A DNA stretch of 64,000 nt. It comes from Streptomyces monashensis (lineage in GTDB: Bacteria; Actinomycetota; Actinomycetes; Streptomycetales; Streptomycetaceae). Every line of letters starts with the position of its first letter. Within the stretch, counting starts at the first letter, position 1. The position numbers were made by a program, and so were the translations under genes. Positions 56,403 to 64,000 of this stretch are shown one piece after another. Below the pieces are notes generated by a model. The model was not told where the DNA came from. It searched no databases and saw nothing but the letters and a program-made list of their open reading frames with translations. Location: assembly GCF_001866665.1 (NCBI RefSeq), contig NZ_MLYO01000011.1:186001-250000 (forward strand). The letters are read 5' to 3'.

Positions 56403-57560
56403 GTGGCCGGATCGGCTGACTTCGACCTGTACCGCCCGTCCGAGGAGCACGACATGCTCCGCGACGCCGTCCGTTCCATGGTCGAGGCGAAGATCGCGCC
56501 GTACGCCGCGGCGGTGGACGAGGAAGCCCGCTTCCCGCAGGAGGCCCACGACGCCCTCGTGGCGAACGACCTGCACGCCGTGCACGTACCCGAGGAGTAC
56601 GGCGGCGCCGGCGCCGACGCGCTCGCGACCGTCATCGTGATCGAGGAGGTCGCCCGCGCCTGCGTCTCCTCCTCCCTGATCCCCGCCGTGAACAAGCTCG
56701 GCTCGCTCCCGGTGATCCTCTCCGGCGGCGAGGAGCTGAAGAAGAAGTACCTGACCCCGCTCGCCAAGGGCGACGCGATGTTCTCGTACTGCCTCTCCGA
56801 GCCGGAGGCGGGCTCGGACGCCGGCGGCATGACGACCAAGGCGGTCCGCGACGGCGACCACTACGTCCTCAACGGCGTGAAGCGCTGGATCACCAACGCG
56901 GGCGTCTCCGAGTACTACACGGTCATGGCCGTCACCGACCCGACCAAGCGCACCAAGGGCATCTCCGCCTTCGTCGTCGAGAAGTCGGACGAGGGCGTCT
57001 CCTTCGGCGCCCCGGAGAAGAAGCTCGGCATCAAGGGCTCCCCGACCCGCGAGGTCTACTTCGACAACGTCCGCATCCCGGCCGAGCGCATGATCGGCGC
57101 GGAGGGCACCGGCTTCGCGACCGCCATGAAGACCCTGGACCACACCCGCATTACCATCGCCGCCCAGGCGCTCGGTGTCGCCCAGGGCGCCCTCGACTAC
57201 GCCAAGGGCTACGTCCAGGAGCGCAAGCAGTTCGGCAAGCCGATCGCCGACTTCCAGGGCATCCAGTTCATGCTCGCGGACATGTCGATGAAGATCTCGG
57301 CCGCCCGCGCCCTGACCTACCAGGCCGCCGCCGCCTCCGAGCGCGGCGACGCCGACCTCACCTACCTGGGCGCCGCGGCCAAGTGCTTCGCCTCGGACGT
57401 CGCCATGGAGGTCACCACCGACGCCGTCCAGCTCCTCGGCGGCTACGGCTACACCCGCGACTACCCGGTGGAGCGCATGATGCGCGACGCCAAGATCACC
57501 CAGATCTACGAGGGCACGAACCAGGTCCAGCGCATCGTCATGGCCCGCAACCTGCCGTAA
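56403..57560 (+). CDS. Acyl-CoA dehydrogenase
   Basis: FAD enzyme of 385 residues for the first step of beta-oxidation or branched-chain amino acid breakdown. SEPEAGSDAGGMTTKA (about 138-153) and WITNAG bind FAD and substrate, LGGYGYTRDYPVERMMRDAKI (in parts; about 345-365) and the base in QIYEGTNQVQR (E at about 371) are conserved. The GTG at 56403 follows GGAG. Upstream there is an A/T-rich patch (56340-56375) with TTAC-6-GTAA, perhaps a regulator site. It is divergent from ugd by 188 bp. Confidence 0.94.
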   Translation: MAGSADFDLYRPSEEHDMLRDAVRSMVEAKIAPYAAAVDEEARFPQEAHDALVANDLHAVHVPEEYGGAGADALATVIVIEEVARACVSSSLIPAVNKLGSLPVILSGGEELKKKYLTPLAKGDAMFSYCLSEPEAGSDAGGMTTKAVRDGDHYVLNGVKRWITNAGVSEYYTVMAVTDPTKRTKGISAFVVEKSDEGVSFGAPEKKLGIKGSPTREVYFDNVRIPAERMIGAEGTGFATAMKTLDHTRITIAAQALGVAQGALDYAKGYVQERKQFGKPIADFQGIQFMLADMSMKISAARALTYQAAAASERGDADLTYLGAAAKCFASDVAMEVTTDAVQLLGGYGYTRDYPVERMMRDAKITQIYEGTNQVQRIVMARNLP

Positions 57561-57584
57561 CGGCACGGGAGTTCACGGCTCGGT

Positions 57585-57610
57585 GAAGGGCGCCCTCCGG
57601 GGCGCCCTTC
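57585..57610 (+). terminator. Terminator after acyl-CoA dehydrogenase
   Basis: GAAGGGCGCC (57585-57594) pairs with GGCGCCCTTC (57601-57610) around six bases, 25 bp past the stop. Confidence 0.85.
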
Positions 57611-57629
57611 GCTGTCCGGGCGGTACTTG

Positions 57630-57641
57630 CCGACCGGTCGG
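57630..57641. promoter_or_regulatory. TetR-type palindrome upstream of copper-protein gene
   Basis: CCGACCGGTCGG is a perfect 12-bp palindrome of the kind bound by many TetR regulators of actinobacteria. It is about 80 bp before the four-helix copper protein start and after the preceding terminator. It does not resemble the CsoR operator. Confidence 0.5.
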
Positions 57642-57723
57642 TCACATGCGGGACCCCGGTGCCTGACATAGGACGGAAGCACACGGGAACCCGTCCGGGG
57701 CCCCGGTCCCCCCAGGAGGAGCC

Positions 57724-58089
57724 ATGACCCAGTCCGGAATGACGATGAAGCCCATGACGCAGCAGATGCAGGAGTGCGTCGACGCCTGCATGACCGCGCA
57801 CCGTATGTGCGAGGAGACCATGAGCTCCTGCATGCAGATGGGCGGGCAGGTGCAGATGAAGATCATGCGCGCGCTCATGGACTGCTCCGAGACGACCCGC
57901 ATGTGCGCCGACATGATGATGCGCCGCTCGCCCATGGCGGGCGAGATGTGCGCGATGTGCGCCAAGGCGTGCGACATGTGCGTCGAGGCGTGTATGACCA
58001 TGCCGGACGACCCGCAGATGATGCGCTGCGCGGAGGCGTGTCGCCGCGCTGCGCAGACGTGCCGGGCCATGGCGGGCGCCGCCATGTGA
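57724..58089 (+). CDS. Four-helix-bundle copper-storage-like protein (Csp)
   Basis: Protein of 121 residues with about 14 Cys and 27 Met. The cysteines lie in CxxxC and CxxC spacing along predicted helices (ECVDACMTAHRMCEE, EMCAMCAKACDMCVEAC), the pattern of the Csp copper-storage bundle that holds many Cu(I) ions inside the helices. No signal peptide is present, so it is cytosolic like Csp3. The Met content is higher than in classical Csp3. AGGAGGAG precedes the ATG at 57724. It has its own promoter region with a TetR-like palindrome. Confidence 0.86.
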   Translation: MTQSGMTMKPMTQQMQECVDACMTAHRMCEETMSSCMQMGGQVQMKIMRALMDCSETTRMCADMMMRRSPMAGEMCAMCAKACDMCVEACMTMPDDPQMMRCAEACRRAAQTCRAMAGAAM

Positions 58090-58104
58090 GAGCGCGGCCG
58101 ACAA

Positions 58105-58138
58105 CGGCCGAGGGCGTCCGTGAGGGCGTCCTCGGCCG
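58105..58138. terminator. Possible terminator between copper-protein and LCP genes
   Basis: CGGCCGAGG (58105-58113) pairs with CCTCGGCCG (58130-58138) around 16 bases. It serves the converging genes. Confidence 0.55.
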
Positions 58139-58153
58139 CGTGCGCGGACCGTT

Positions 58154-59455
58154 CTAGTTGCCGGAGACGGTGACCTTCTGGTCGTTGTTCAGCTCGTCCA
58201 CCAGCGTCTTCACCTTGGTCTTGTCCCAGACGAGGTTGCCGCCGACCGAGCCGGAGATCGGCATGTTCAGGGACGTGCCGTCACCGCCCTGGACCCCCTT
58301 CATCGCCCAGAACATCGAGGCCAGGTCCCACAGGCCCATGTCCTTGTCGACGATCAGCGAGTCGAGGCCCGCGCCCATCACCGGGTAGAACGTGAAGGGG
58401 TTCAGGACCGTGGAAGGCGTCGCCACCTGGTGGGCCAGTGCCGACAGGAACTTCTGCTGGTTCTTCGTGCGCTGGAGGTCGCTCGCGGCGAAGGCGTGCC
58501 GGGTGCGGACGAAGGCGAGGGCCTGTGCGCCGTTCAGCGTCTGCTTGCCCGCCTTGAAGTTCGCGCCGGACCATTTGTCCGAGAAGCCCTTGTCGATGTT
58601 GATCTCGACACCGCCGACCGCGTCCACGATGTTCGCGAAGCCCTGGAACCCGATCTCCACGTAGTGGTCGATGTGCAGACCCGTGTTCGCCTCGATCGTG
58701 CGGACCAGCAGGGTCGGCCCGTCCTCGGCGTAGGTCGCGTTGAGCTTCTCCTGGCGGCCCTGCGCCGGGTAGACCTTCCCGGACGTGGAGCCCTTGTACG
58801 AGGGGACGGTCACGTTCGAGTCGCGCGGCAGCGAGACCAGTGTGTCGCCGTTGTCGCCGACGTGCAGGATCATCATCGAGTCCGTGCGCTTGCCCTCGGC
58901 GGAGCCGGTGTGCAGCTTCTGCTCGTCCGCCTTGGACATGCCCTCGCGGCTGTCCGAGCCGACGATCAGGTAGTTCGTGCCCGAGCCCGCCGCCGGCCGG
59001 TCGATCACCTGGGACAGGTCGACCTCGCGGCGCAGCTTGGAGTCGGCCCAGAAGTAGGTCGCGACCGATGTGACGACCAGCACCGTCGCCAGCGTGATCA
59101 CGGTCCACTTGATCCGCCGCCGCCAGTTCGGCGCGGGACGCGCCCCCCGGGGCGGCACGCCGTCCGGCCCGTCCGGCCCGCGTCCGCCGGGGCCGCCGTA
59201 CACCTGGCCCGTGTTGTAGCCGCTGTCGTACTCGCCGTAACCGTCGTCGTACGACGGCTGCTGCGGGACGCCGGCCCCGTACGGCGGGGCGGCCGGGCCG
59301 CGGTTGCCGTACGCCGAGCGCTGCCCGGGCGGTGTCGCCGGGCCGCGCCGCACCTGGCGCATCACCTGGGCGCCCTCCGGCTGTGCGTCGGAGCTGCCGC
59401 GCCCGTAACGCGGGCCGCGGTTGTCGTCGGACCATCCCTCGGGCCAGTCATTCAT
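58154..59455 (-). CDS. LytR-CpsA-Psr (LCP) family ligase 1
   Basis: Membrane-anchored enzyme of 433 residues that transfers wall glycopolymers from undecaprenyl phosphate to peptidoglycan. A long Gly/Pro/Arg/Tyr-rich cytoplasmic N-terminus (1-110) precedes one membrane helix (about 116-136). The LCP domain (about 155-330) has GTNYLIVGSDSREG, SLPRDSNVTVP, LNATYAEDGP and FVRTRHAFAASDLQRTKNQQ, with the Arg and Asp residues that hold pyrophosphate. It lacks the LytR_C domain found in LCP 2. The ATG at 59455 is the expected start although a ribosome site is poor. Confidence 0.92.
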   Translation of the reverse strand: MNDWPEGWSDDNRGPRYGRGSSDAQPEGAQVMRQVRRGPATPPGQRSAYGNRGPAAPPYGAGVPQQPSYDDGYGEYDSGYNTGQVYGGPGGRGPDGPDGVPPRGARPAPNWRRRIKWTVITLATVLVVTSVATYFWADSKLRREVDLSQVIDRPAAGSGTNYLIVGSDSREGMSKADEQKLHTGSAEGKRTDSMMILHVGDNGDTLVSLPRDSNVTVPSYKGSTSGKVYPAQGRQEKLNATYAEDGPTLLVRTIEANTGLHIDHYVEIGFQGFANIVDAVGGVEINIDKGFSDKWSGANFKAGKQTLNGAQALAFVRTRHAFAASDLQRTKNQQKFLSALAHQVATPSTVLNPFTFYPVMGAGLDSLIVDKDMGLWDLASMFWAMKGVQGGDGTSLNMPISGSVGGNLVWDKTKVKTLVDELNNDQKVTVSGN

Positions 59456-59560
59456 GGGCCCAGTGTGCAGGGCGCGGACATGCGCCGTACAAGGGCTGTC
59501 GGAAAATAGGAGCGGCGCTGTTGCGAAGCCGACACAAATTCCGCGAAAGTCGCATCGGCA

Positions 59561-59566
59561 TAAGGT
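59561..59566 (+). promoter_or_regulatory. -10 box of leaderless thioesterase message
   Basis: TAAGGT lies seven bases before the ATG at 59574, with no ribosome site between, fitting a leaderless transcript. Confidence 0.45.
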
Positions 59567-59573
59567 GGACGGC

Positions 59574-60134
59574 ATGACAGACCAGGCCACGGACGCGGAA
59601 CGGGACATGGAACCGGAAATACCGGGCAAGCCGACGTCCGCCTCACGCACCACTCTCAGCCACATCATGACCCACAACGACACCAACCTTCTGGGCACGG
59701 TGCACGGCGGCGTGATCATGAAGCTGGTCGACGACGCGGCGGGCGCGGTGGCGGGCCGGCACTCCGGCGGTCCCGCCGTCACCGCGTCCATGGACGAGAT
59801 GGCCTTCCTGGAGCCGGTCCGCGTCGGCGACCTGGTCCATGTGAAGGCCCAGGTCAACTGGACCGGCCGGACCTCCATGGAGGTCGGCGTCCGGGTCCTC
59901 GCCGAGCGCTGGAACGAGTCGGCCCCGGCCACCCAGGTCGGCTCGGCCTACCTGGTCTTCGCGGCCGTCGACGCCGACGGCAAGCCGCGCCGGGTGCCCG
60001 CGGTGGTCCCGGAGACCGACCGCGACCGGCGCCGGTACCAGGAGGCCCAGATCCGCCGCACGCACCGGCTGGCCCGCCGCCGGGCGATCAGGGAACTGCG
60101 CGAGCGGCGCGCCGCCGAGGGGTTCGAGGACTGA
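59574..60134 (+). CDS. Acyl-CoA thioesterase, hotdog fold
   Basis: Protein of 186 residues similar to the YciA/BFIT-type acyl-CoA hydrolases. HIMTHNDTNLLGTVHGGVIM (about 24-43) and LVDDAAGAVAGRHSGG hold the active-site Asn/Asp and the hotdog helix, and MDEMAFLEPVRVGDLVHVKAQ (in parts) follows. An Arg-rich helical C-terminal extension (about 145-186, RRYQEAQIRRTHRLARRRAIR) is unusual and may bind nucleic acid or membranes. It cleaves long-chain acyl-CoA. It is divergent from LCP 1 by 118 bp. Confidence 0.9.
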   Translation: MTDQATDAERDMEPEIPGKPTSASRTTLSHIMTHNDTNLLGTVHGGVIMKLVDDAAGAVAGRHSGGPAVTASMDEMAFLEPVRVGDLVHVKAQVNWTGRTSMEVGVRVLAERWNESAPATQVGSAYLVFAAVDADGKPRRVPAVVPETDRDRRRYQEAQIRRTHRLARRRAIRELRERRAAEGFED

Positions 60135-60291
60135 GCGCTCCGCTGGAGGTGCCGCACCGTGCCGTCGGCCGTCCGCGGGGCTGTCGCGGCCGGTCGCGCC
60201 CACGCGGCGGAGCCGCGTACCGATGCAGCCCCGCGCTCCTTCGGGTCGCCGCCGAACCGCACCGGACTTCGCCGGACCCGCTCGGTCACGC

Positions 60292-61806
60292 CTACGACCC
60301 CGGGCACACCACGTCGCTGCCGCGCACCGCGCGCGGGGCCGGCTGGCCCGGGTCCTCGAAGCGCACCTTGTGCACGTCCTTGAAGTCCGCCGCGACCGTC
60401 AGCCTCAGCAGCGGCCCCTGCCCCGGCACGGCCCGCAGCTCGGCGCCCGGCATGGCCGCGGCGAGGGCGCGGGCGGAACGGTCCCAGTGGGGGTCGTAGG
60501 AGATGACCGAGTGCGGGACGTGCGCCGGGGCCGTCACCGGCTGACGGGTCGTGGCGAAGCCCGTCGCCGCCAGTGCCGCGTCCACCCGCTTGGCCAGTCC
60601 CAGGGTGGCCGAGCCGTTCGCCACCTGGACCCGGATCTGCCGCGGATCCACGTCCACCGAGGTCACCGGGGCCGGTGCCGGGCCGTCGTGCCGCGGCGGG
60701 TCCGTGGTGAGCGGCTTGTCGTCGCGCAGGGACGTGAACAGCTGGTCGGCCTTCGCCTGGTCCCACTTCAGGGTCGAGCCGATGCCCCTGACCTCGTAGT
60801 TCATCTGCCCGATGGGCACGGTGACGAATTCGGAGGAGGAGGGCGAGAAGTCCCGCATGGCCCGGGCGAGGTCGAGCAGCTCGTCCGTGCCGAAGGTCTC
60901 GTCGGCGCGGACCGAGCCGAGCACCGCACGGGCCACGTCCCGGAACCGCATCGGGTTCAGCAGCACCCCCGACGAGGCGGCCTTCTCGATCAGCGAGGCC
61001 AGGAACCGCTGCTGCCGCCTCATCCGCCCCAGGTCGCTGGTGCCGTCGACGTGCCGGGCCCGCACGTACTGCAGCGCCTGGCCGCCCTTGAGGGTGTGCG
61101 TGCCGGCCGCGAGGTCGAGCCCGCTGTACGTGTCCTTCAGCGGGGCCGGCGTGCAGATCTTCACCCCGCCGAGGACGTCCACGGTCTTCATGAAGCTGGT
61201 GAAGTCGACCTCCAGATAGTGGTCGATCTTCACATGGGTCATGTTCTCGACCGCGCGGACGGTCAGCTGGGGGCCGCCCTCGGAGTAGGCGGCGTTCAGC
61301 CTGATCGGGTGCGCCGGGTGCTGCTGCCCGGTGCCCGGGTCGGTACGGGCGGGCAGCTCGGCGTAGGAGTCGCGCGGCAGGCTCACCACGGTGGCCCGGT
61401 CCCGGTTCTCCGAGATGTGCACGATCATCATCGTGTCCGTGCAGTGGCAGGGTGCCCCGCCGAGCCGGAACGCCCGCCGCTCCCGCTCGGTGATCTTGTC
61501 GCGGCCGTCGGTGCCGACCAGCAGCACGTTCATGCCGTGGCCCGCCCGGGGCCGGTTCTTCATGTCCTTGAACGCGTCGACCCGCGCGATGCCCGCGTCC
61601 AGGCTGCTGATCACCGCGTGCCCGATCCCGGCCGAGGCCAGCACCACCACGGACAGCGTGCACAGCGCCCGCATGGCCCAACGCGGCCGGCGGGGCGTGC
61701 GCAGGGATCTCACCGGCCGTACGGGCGGGCGCGGCACACGGCGGGGCGGCTGCGGTCGGCGCTGCGGAGGCGCGGGGGACCGGGGCGGGCTGGCCAAAGG
61801 GGGCAC
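60292..61806 (-). CDS. LytR-CpsA-Psr (LCP) family ligase 2 with LytR_C domain
   Basis: Protein of 504 residues: a Pro/Arg-rich cytoplasmic head (1-43), one membrane helix (about 47-68), an LCP domain (about 90-290; NVLLVGTDGRDKIT, SLPRDSYAELP, LNAAYSEGGP, YVRARHVDGTSDLGRMRRQQ) and a C-terminal LytR_C domain (about 400-490; IRVQVANGSATLGLAKRVDAAL). It ligates wall polymers to peptidoglycan. The start is uncertain: the GTG at 61806 has GGAG almost touching it, and the next ATG (61674) lacks a site. It is divergent from the glycosyltransferase. Confidence 0.9.
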   Translation of the reverse strand: MPPLASPPRSPAPPQRRPQPPRRVPRPPVRPVRSLRTPRRPRWAMRALCTLSVVVLASAGIGHAVISSLDAGIARVDAFKDMKNRPRAGHGMNVLLVGTDGRDKITERERRAFRLGGAPCHCTDTMMIVHISENRDRATVVSLPRDSYAELPARTDPGTGQQHPAHPIRLNAAYSEGGPQLTVRAVENMTHVKIDHYLEVDFTSFMKTVDVLGGVKICTPAPLKDTYSGLDLAAGTHTLKGGQALQYVRARHVDGTSDLGRMRRQQRFLASLIEKAASSGVLLNPMRFRDVARAVLGSVRADETFGTDELLDLARAMRDFSPSSSEFVTVPIGQMNYEVRGIGSTLKWDQAKADQLFTSLRDDKPLTTDPPRHDGPAPAPVTSVDVDPRQIRVQVANGSATLGLAKRVDAALAATGFATTRQPVTAPAHVPHSVISYDPHWDRSARALAAAMPGAELRAVPGQGPLLRLTVAADFKDVHKVRFEDPGQPAPRAVRGSDVVCPGS

Positions 61807-61925
61807 CTCCGGGCGAGGCCGTACGTGGGATCCGTGAGCACGGTAGGCCGATACGATCTCCAGCCCGGTCCTCCGTCCCTGCGGCGCGCAAAGGTGTCCC
61901 CCGTTCGCGGTAACGTGAGCCCCCT

Positions 61926-62954
61926 ATGAACGCCAAGTCCGACGTGCGGCTCCCCGCTGTCTCCGTGATCATGCCCGTCCTCAACGAGGAGCGGCATCTG
62001 CGCGGGGCCGTCCAAGCGATCCTCGCGCAGGAGTACGCCGGCGAGATGGAGGTCGTCATCGCCCTCGGTCCGTCCACGGACCGCACGGACGAGATTGCGG
62101 CCCGGCTCGTGGCCGAAGACGCGCGCGTGCACACCGTCCCGAACCCCACCGGCCGCACGCCCGCGGCGCTGAACGCGGCGATCAAGGCCTCCCGGCATCC
62201 GGTCGTGGTCCGCGTCGACGGCCACGGCATCCTCTCGGCGAACTACATCGCCACCGCCGTCCGGCTCCTGGAGGAGACCGGCGCGCAGAACGTCGGCGGC
62301 ATCATGCACGCCGAGGGCGAGAACGACTGGGAGCACGCGGTCGCGGCCGCCATGACCTCGAAGATCGGGGTCGGGAACGCCGCCTTCCACACGGGCGGCG
62401 AGGCCGCCCCCGCCGAGACGGTCTACCTCGGCGTCTTCCGCCGCGAGGCGCTGGAGCGGCAGGGCGGTTACAACGAGGAGTTCATCCGCGCCCAGGACTG
62501 GGAGCTGAACTTCCGGATACGGGAGGCCGGCGGCCTGATCTGGTTCTCGCCGGAGCTGAAGGTGTCGTACCGGCCGCGGCCCTCCGTGCGGGCGCTGGCC
62601 AAGCAGTACAAGGACTACGGCCGTTGGCGGCACGTCGTCGCGCGGTACCACTCCGGCTCGATCAACCTGCGCTACCTCGCCCCGCCGGCCGCGGTGTGCG
62701 CGATCGCGGCGGGCGTCGTGGCCGGCGTCCTGCTCACCCCGTGGGGTTTCGTCGTTCCCGGCGGCTACCTCGCGGCGATCGCCGCGGGCTCCGTCCCGGC
62801 GGGCAGGGGCCTGCCCCTGAAGGCCCGCCTGCAGATCCCCGTGGCCCTCGCCACCATGCACATGTCGTGGGGCTGGGGCTTCCTGACCAGCCCGAGGTCG
62901 CTGGCGAAGAAGGTCATCGCGTCCCGGCGGCCGGCGGTCCTCAGCCCGCACTGA
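61926..62954 (+). CDS. Family 2 glycosyltransferase
   Basis: Enzyme of 342 residues of the GT-A fold: VSVIMPVLNEERHLRGAVQA (about 12-31), VVVRVDGHG with the metal aspartate (about 92-100) and IRAQDWELNFRIREAGG (about 190-206), the catalytic D/E region. Near the C-terminus two or three hydrophobic segments (about 252-285) anchor it to the membrane. Enzymes of this kind extend lipid-linked glycans. Its place between three LCP genes suggests it builds the polymer the LCP ligases attach. The ATG at 61926 has TAACGT ten bases before the coding start, so the leader is very short. Confidence 0.9.
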   Translation: MNAKSDVRLPAVSVIMPVLNEERHLRGAVQAILAQEYAGEMEVVIALGPSTDRTDEIAARLVAEDARVHTVPNPTGRTPAALNAAIKASRHPVVVRVDGHGILSANYIATAVRLLEETGAQNVGGIMHAEGENDWEHAVAAAMTSKIGVGNAAFHTGGEAAPAETVYLGVFRREALERQGGYNEEFIRAQDWELNFRIREAGGLIWFSPELKVSYRPRPSVRALAKQYKDYGRWRHVVARYHSGSINLRYLAPPAAVCAIAAGVVAGVLLTPWGFVVPGGYLAAIAAGSVPAGRGLPLKARLQIPVALATMHMSWGWGFLTSPRSLAKKVIASRRPAVLSPH

Positions 62955-62964
62955 GCCGGCGAAC

Positions 62965-62989
62965 AGGGCCCCTCTTCGGCAGGGGCCCT
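62965..62989. terminator. Bidirectional terminator
   Basis: AGGGCCCCT (62965-62973) pairs with AGGGGCCCT (62981-62989) around seven bases, between the converging glycosyltransferase and LCP 3 genes. Confidence 0.82.
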
Positions 62990-62993
62990 TCCG

Positions 62994-64000
62994 CTACCAC
63001 TGATACGGCTTGTACACGTCCATGCACTGCGACGTGTCCGAGCCGTTGACGGCGTCGGCGTTGTCGGGGATGTCCCCGGCCTTCGGCTTCGACTGCCTGG
63101 GGTACGACGCACCGGTGCGCCAGTCCGCGCCGACGACGACCGTGACCCCGGACACCCCGGTCGACTGCTGCACCGAACTCGCCGGAACGCCCAGCGCCTT
63201 GGCCACGGCCTGGGCGTCACCCGCCAGGTCCGCGCTCGGGTACTGCACGACCGTCCGGTCCGCGGACTGGGTCACGGAGGTGTCCGCCGCCGCCCGCGCG
63301 TAGCCCTGCTGCGCGAGCGCCTGGCTGATCGCCCCCGCCCGGCCCGGCACCGCCGCCTGGGTCGAGCTCTGGGTGGCGTTCTGCACCAGCACGCCGAGCC
63401 GGGCCGGGTCCGTCGAGGGGGCCTTGGCCGTCTTCCCGGAGTCGTGCGGTCGGTCCGGCGTCTGCTTCTTCGAGCCGGACGCGGCGCCGTTCTTGTCGAG
63501 CGGCACGTCGTCGCGGAGCATCTGCCACAGCTTGTCGGCGTTCGCCGCGTCCGGCAGGACATGTGAACCGTCCTGCGGATCCTCGATGTTGGGCATCGTC
63601 ACCGACGTGATCCGGTCCGACGGCACCGACTTCATCTCCATGCCCAGGTCGTACAGCTTCTTGACCGTGCCGATCTCTTCGGAGACCTTCAGGGACTTGG
63701 TGGCCGCGTCGGCCAGGTCCATCAGGCGCCCGGAGTCGGTGAAGACGTTCTGCTTGCGCAGCGTGCGCATCATCGAGTTCAGGTACATGTGCTGGGCGCG
63801 GGCCCGCATCAGGTCGCTGCCCCAGGCGTGCCGGGTGCGCAGCCACTGCAGCGCCTGCTCGCCCTGGACCTTGTGCGTCCCGGCCGTCAGCTTCAGCCCG
63901 GAGCCGCCGCGCTGGGCCGGGGTCGGGTGGTCCCACACGTTCTGCTTCACGCACACGTCGACGCCGCCGATGGCGTCCGCCATCCGCACCACGCCGGAGA
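62994..64000 (-). CDS. LytR-CpsA-Psr (LCP) family ligase 3, N-terminus outside window
   Basis: The C-terminal 335 codons of an LCP protein; reading is open to the window end, so the start is beyond 64000. GGVDVCVKQNVWDHP and WLRTRHAWGSDLMRARAQHMY (in parts) carry the LCP arginines. A Ser/Lys-rich linker (near 63450) leads to a LytR_C domain (RLGVLVQNATQSSTQAAVPGRA in parts), ending SQCMDVYKPYQW. It is on the minus strand and converges with the glycosyltransferase. With the other two it makes three LCP genes within 6 kb. Confidence 0.9.
   Translation of the reverse strand, partial: SGVVRMADAIGGVDVCVKQNVWDHPTPAQRGGSGLKLTAGTHKVQGEQALQWLRTRHAWGSDLMRARAQHMYLNSMMRTLRKQNVFTDSGRLMDLADAATKSLKVSEEIGTVKKLYDLGMEMKSVPSDRITSVTMPNIEDPQDGSHVLPDAANADKLWQMLRDDVPLDKNGAASGSKKQTPDRPHDSGKTAKAPSTDPARLGVLVQNATQSSTQAAVPGRAGAISQALAQQGYARAAADTSVTQSADRTVVQYPSADLAGDAQAVAKALGVPASSVQQSTGVSGVTVVVGADWRTGASYPRQSKPKAGDIPDNADAVNGSDTSQCMDVYKPYQW

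Overview
The window is 64 kb of a Streptomyces chromosome. Evidence: very high G+C, codon third positions that are almost always G or C, frequent GTG starts, several leaderless-looking promoters, a tRNA-Leu(UAA) identical in type to bldA, and RpfA, SigI and sortase-E-type surface proteins. From memory, the gene order (rpfA, eno, divIC, ppx, ndh, cfa, ABC pair, bldA, pobA, cystathionine beta-synthase, hut genes, sigI, purKE, ugd, LCP genes) runs parallel to the core region around SCO3097 down to about SCO3042 of S. coelicolor; this was not checked by alignment. I see no insertion sequence, integrase, prophage or CRISPR array, so this is conserved chromosome arm-core DNA and not an island.

Layout. 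1-8.4 kb: c-di-AMP riboswitch and rpfA, then enolase, DivIC, DUF501 and exopolyphosphatase, a small secreted peptide, type II NADH dehydrogenase with a Rex-like operator, and a cyclopropane-fatty-acid synthase. 8.4-16.4 kb: MacB/FtsX-type ABC exporter, bldA, 4-hydroxybenzoate hydroxylase, a BAX-inhibitor-like membrane protein and small hypotheticals. 16.4-26.3 kb: thiolase, SGNH hydrolase, cystathionine beta-synthase, XRE regulator/SDR pair, and an ammonia-lyase homologue lacking the catalytic serine triad, in an operon with an RpiR-type regulator. 26.3-28.5 kb: a four-gene Roadblock/PATAN-like cluster without a GTPase. 28.7-35.7 kb: a PLP decarboxylase divergent from the histidine utilisation operon hutU-(M20 amidohydrolase)-hutF-hutI. 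35.7-40.0 kb: a sigma-like/zinc-finger/ricin-lectin membrane protein and the SigI partner-switching module (sigma, STAS, ATP-binding anti-sigma). 40.2-44.2 kb: four translationally coupled exported surface-protein genes with LPQTG and LADTG sorting signals. 44.3-50.9 kb: peptide transporter, two-component system, GtrA protein and purKE. 50.9-54.8 kb: a true M19 dipeptidase, an OYE reductase with its MerR regulator, and a degenerate dipeptidase paralogue. 54.9-64 kb: UDP-glucose dehydrogenase, acyl-CoA dehydrogenase, copper-storage-like protein, thioesterase, family 2 glycosyltransferase and three LytR-CpsA-Psr ligases, the last cut by the window end.

How the parts work together. Many genes concern the cell envelope and its development: spore resuscitation (rpfA), septation (divIC), sortase-anchored surface proteins, LCP ligases with a glycosyltransferase and UDP-glucuronate supply. 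Others are central metabolism (enolase, NADH oxidation, purine, sulphur amino acid and histidine catabolism). The observations I consider most worth testing are the GTPase-less Roadblock/PATAN cluster, the WxL-locus-like surface operon, the sigma/anti-sigma/lectin fusion, the MIO-less lyase coupled to an RpiR regulator, the M20 enzyme standing where HutG is expected, and the dead dipeptidase.
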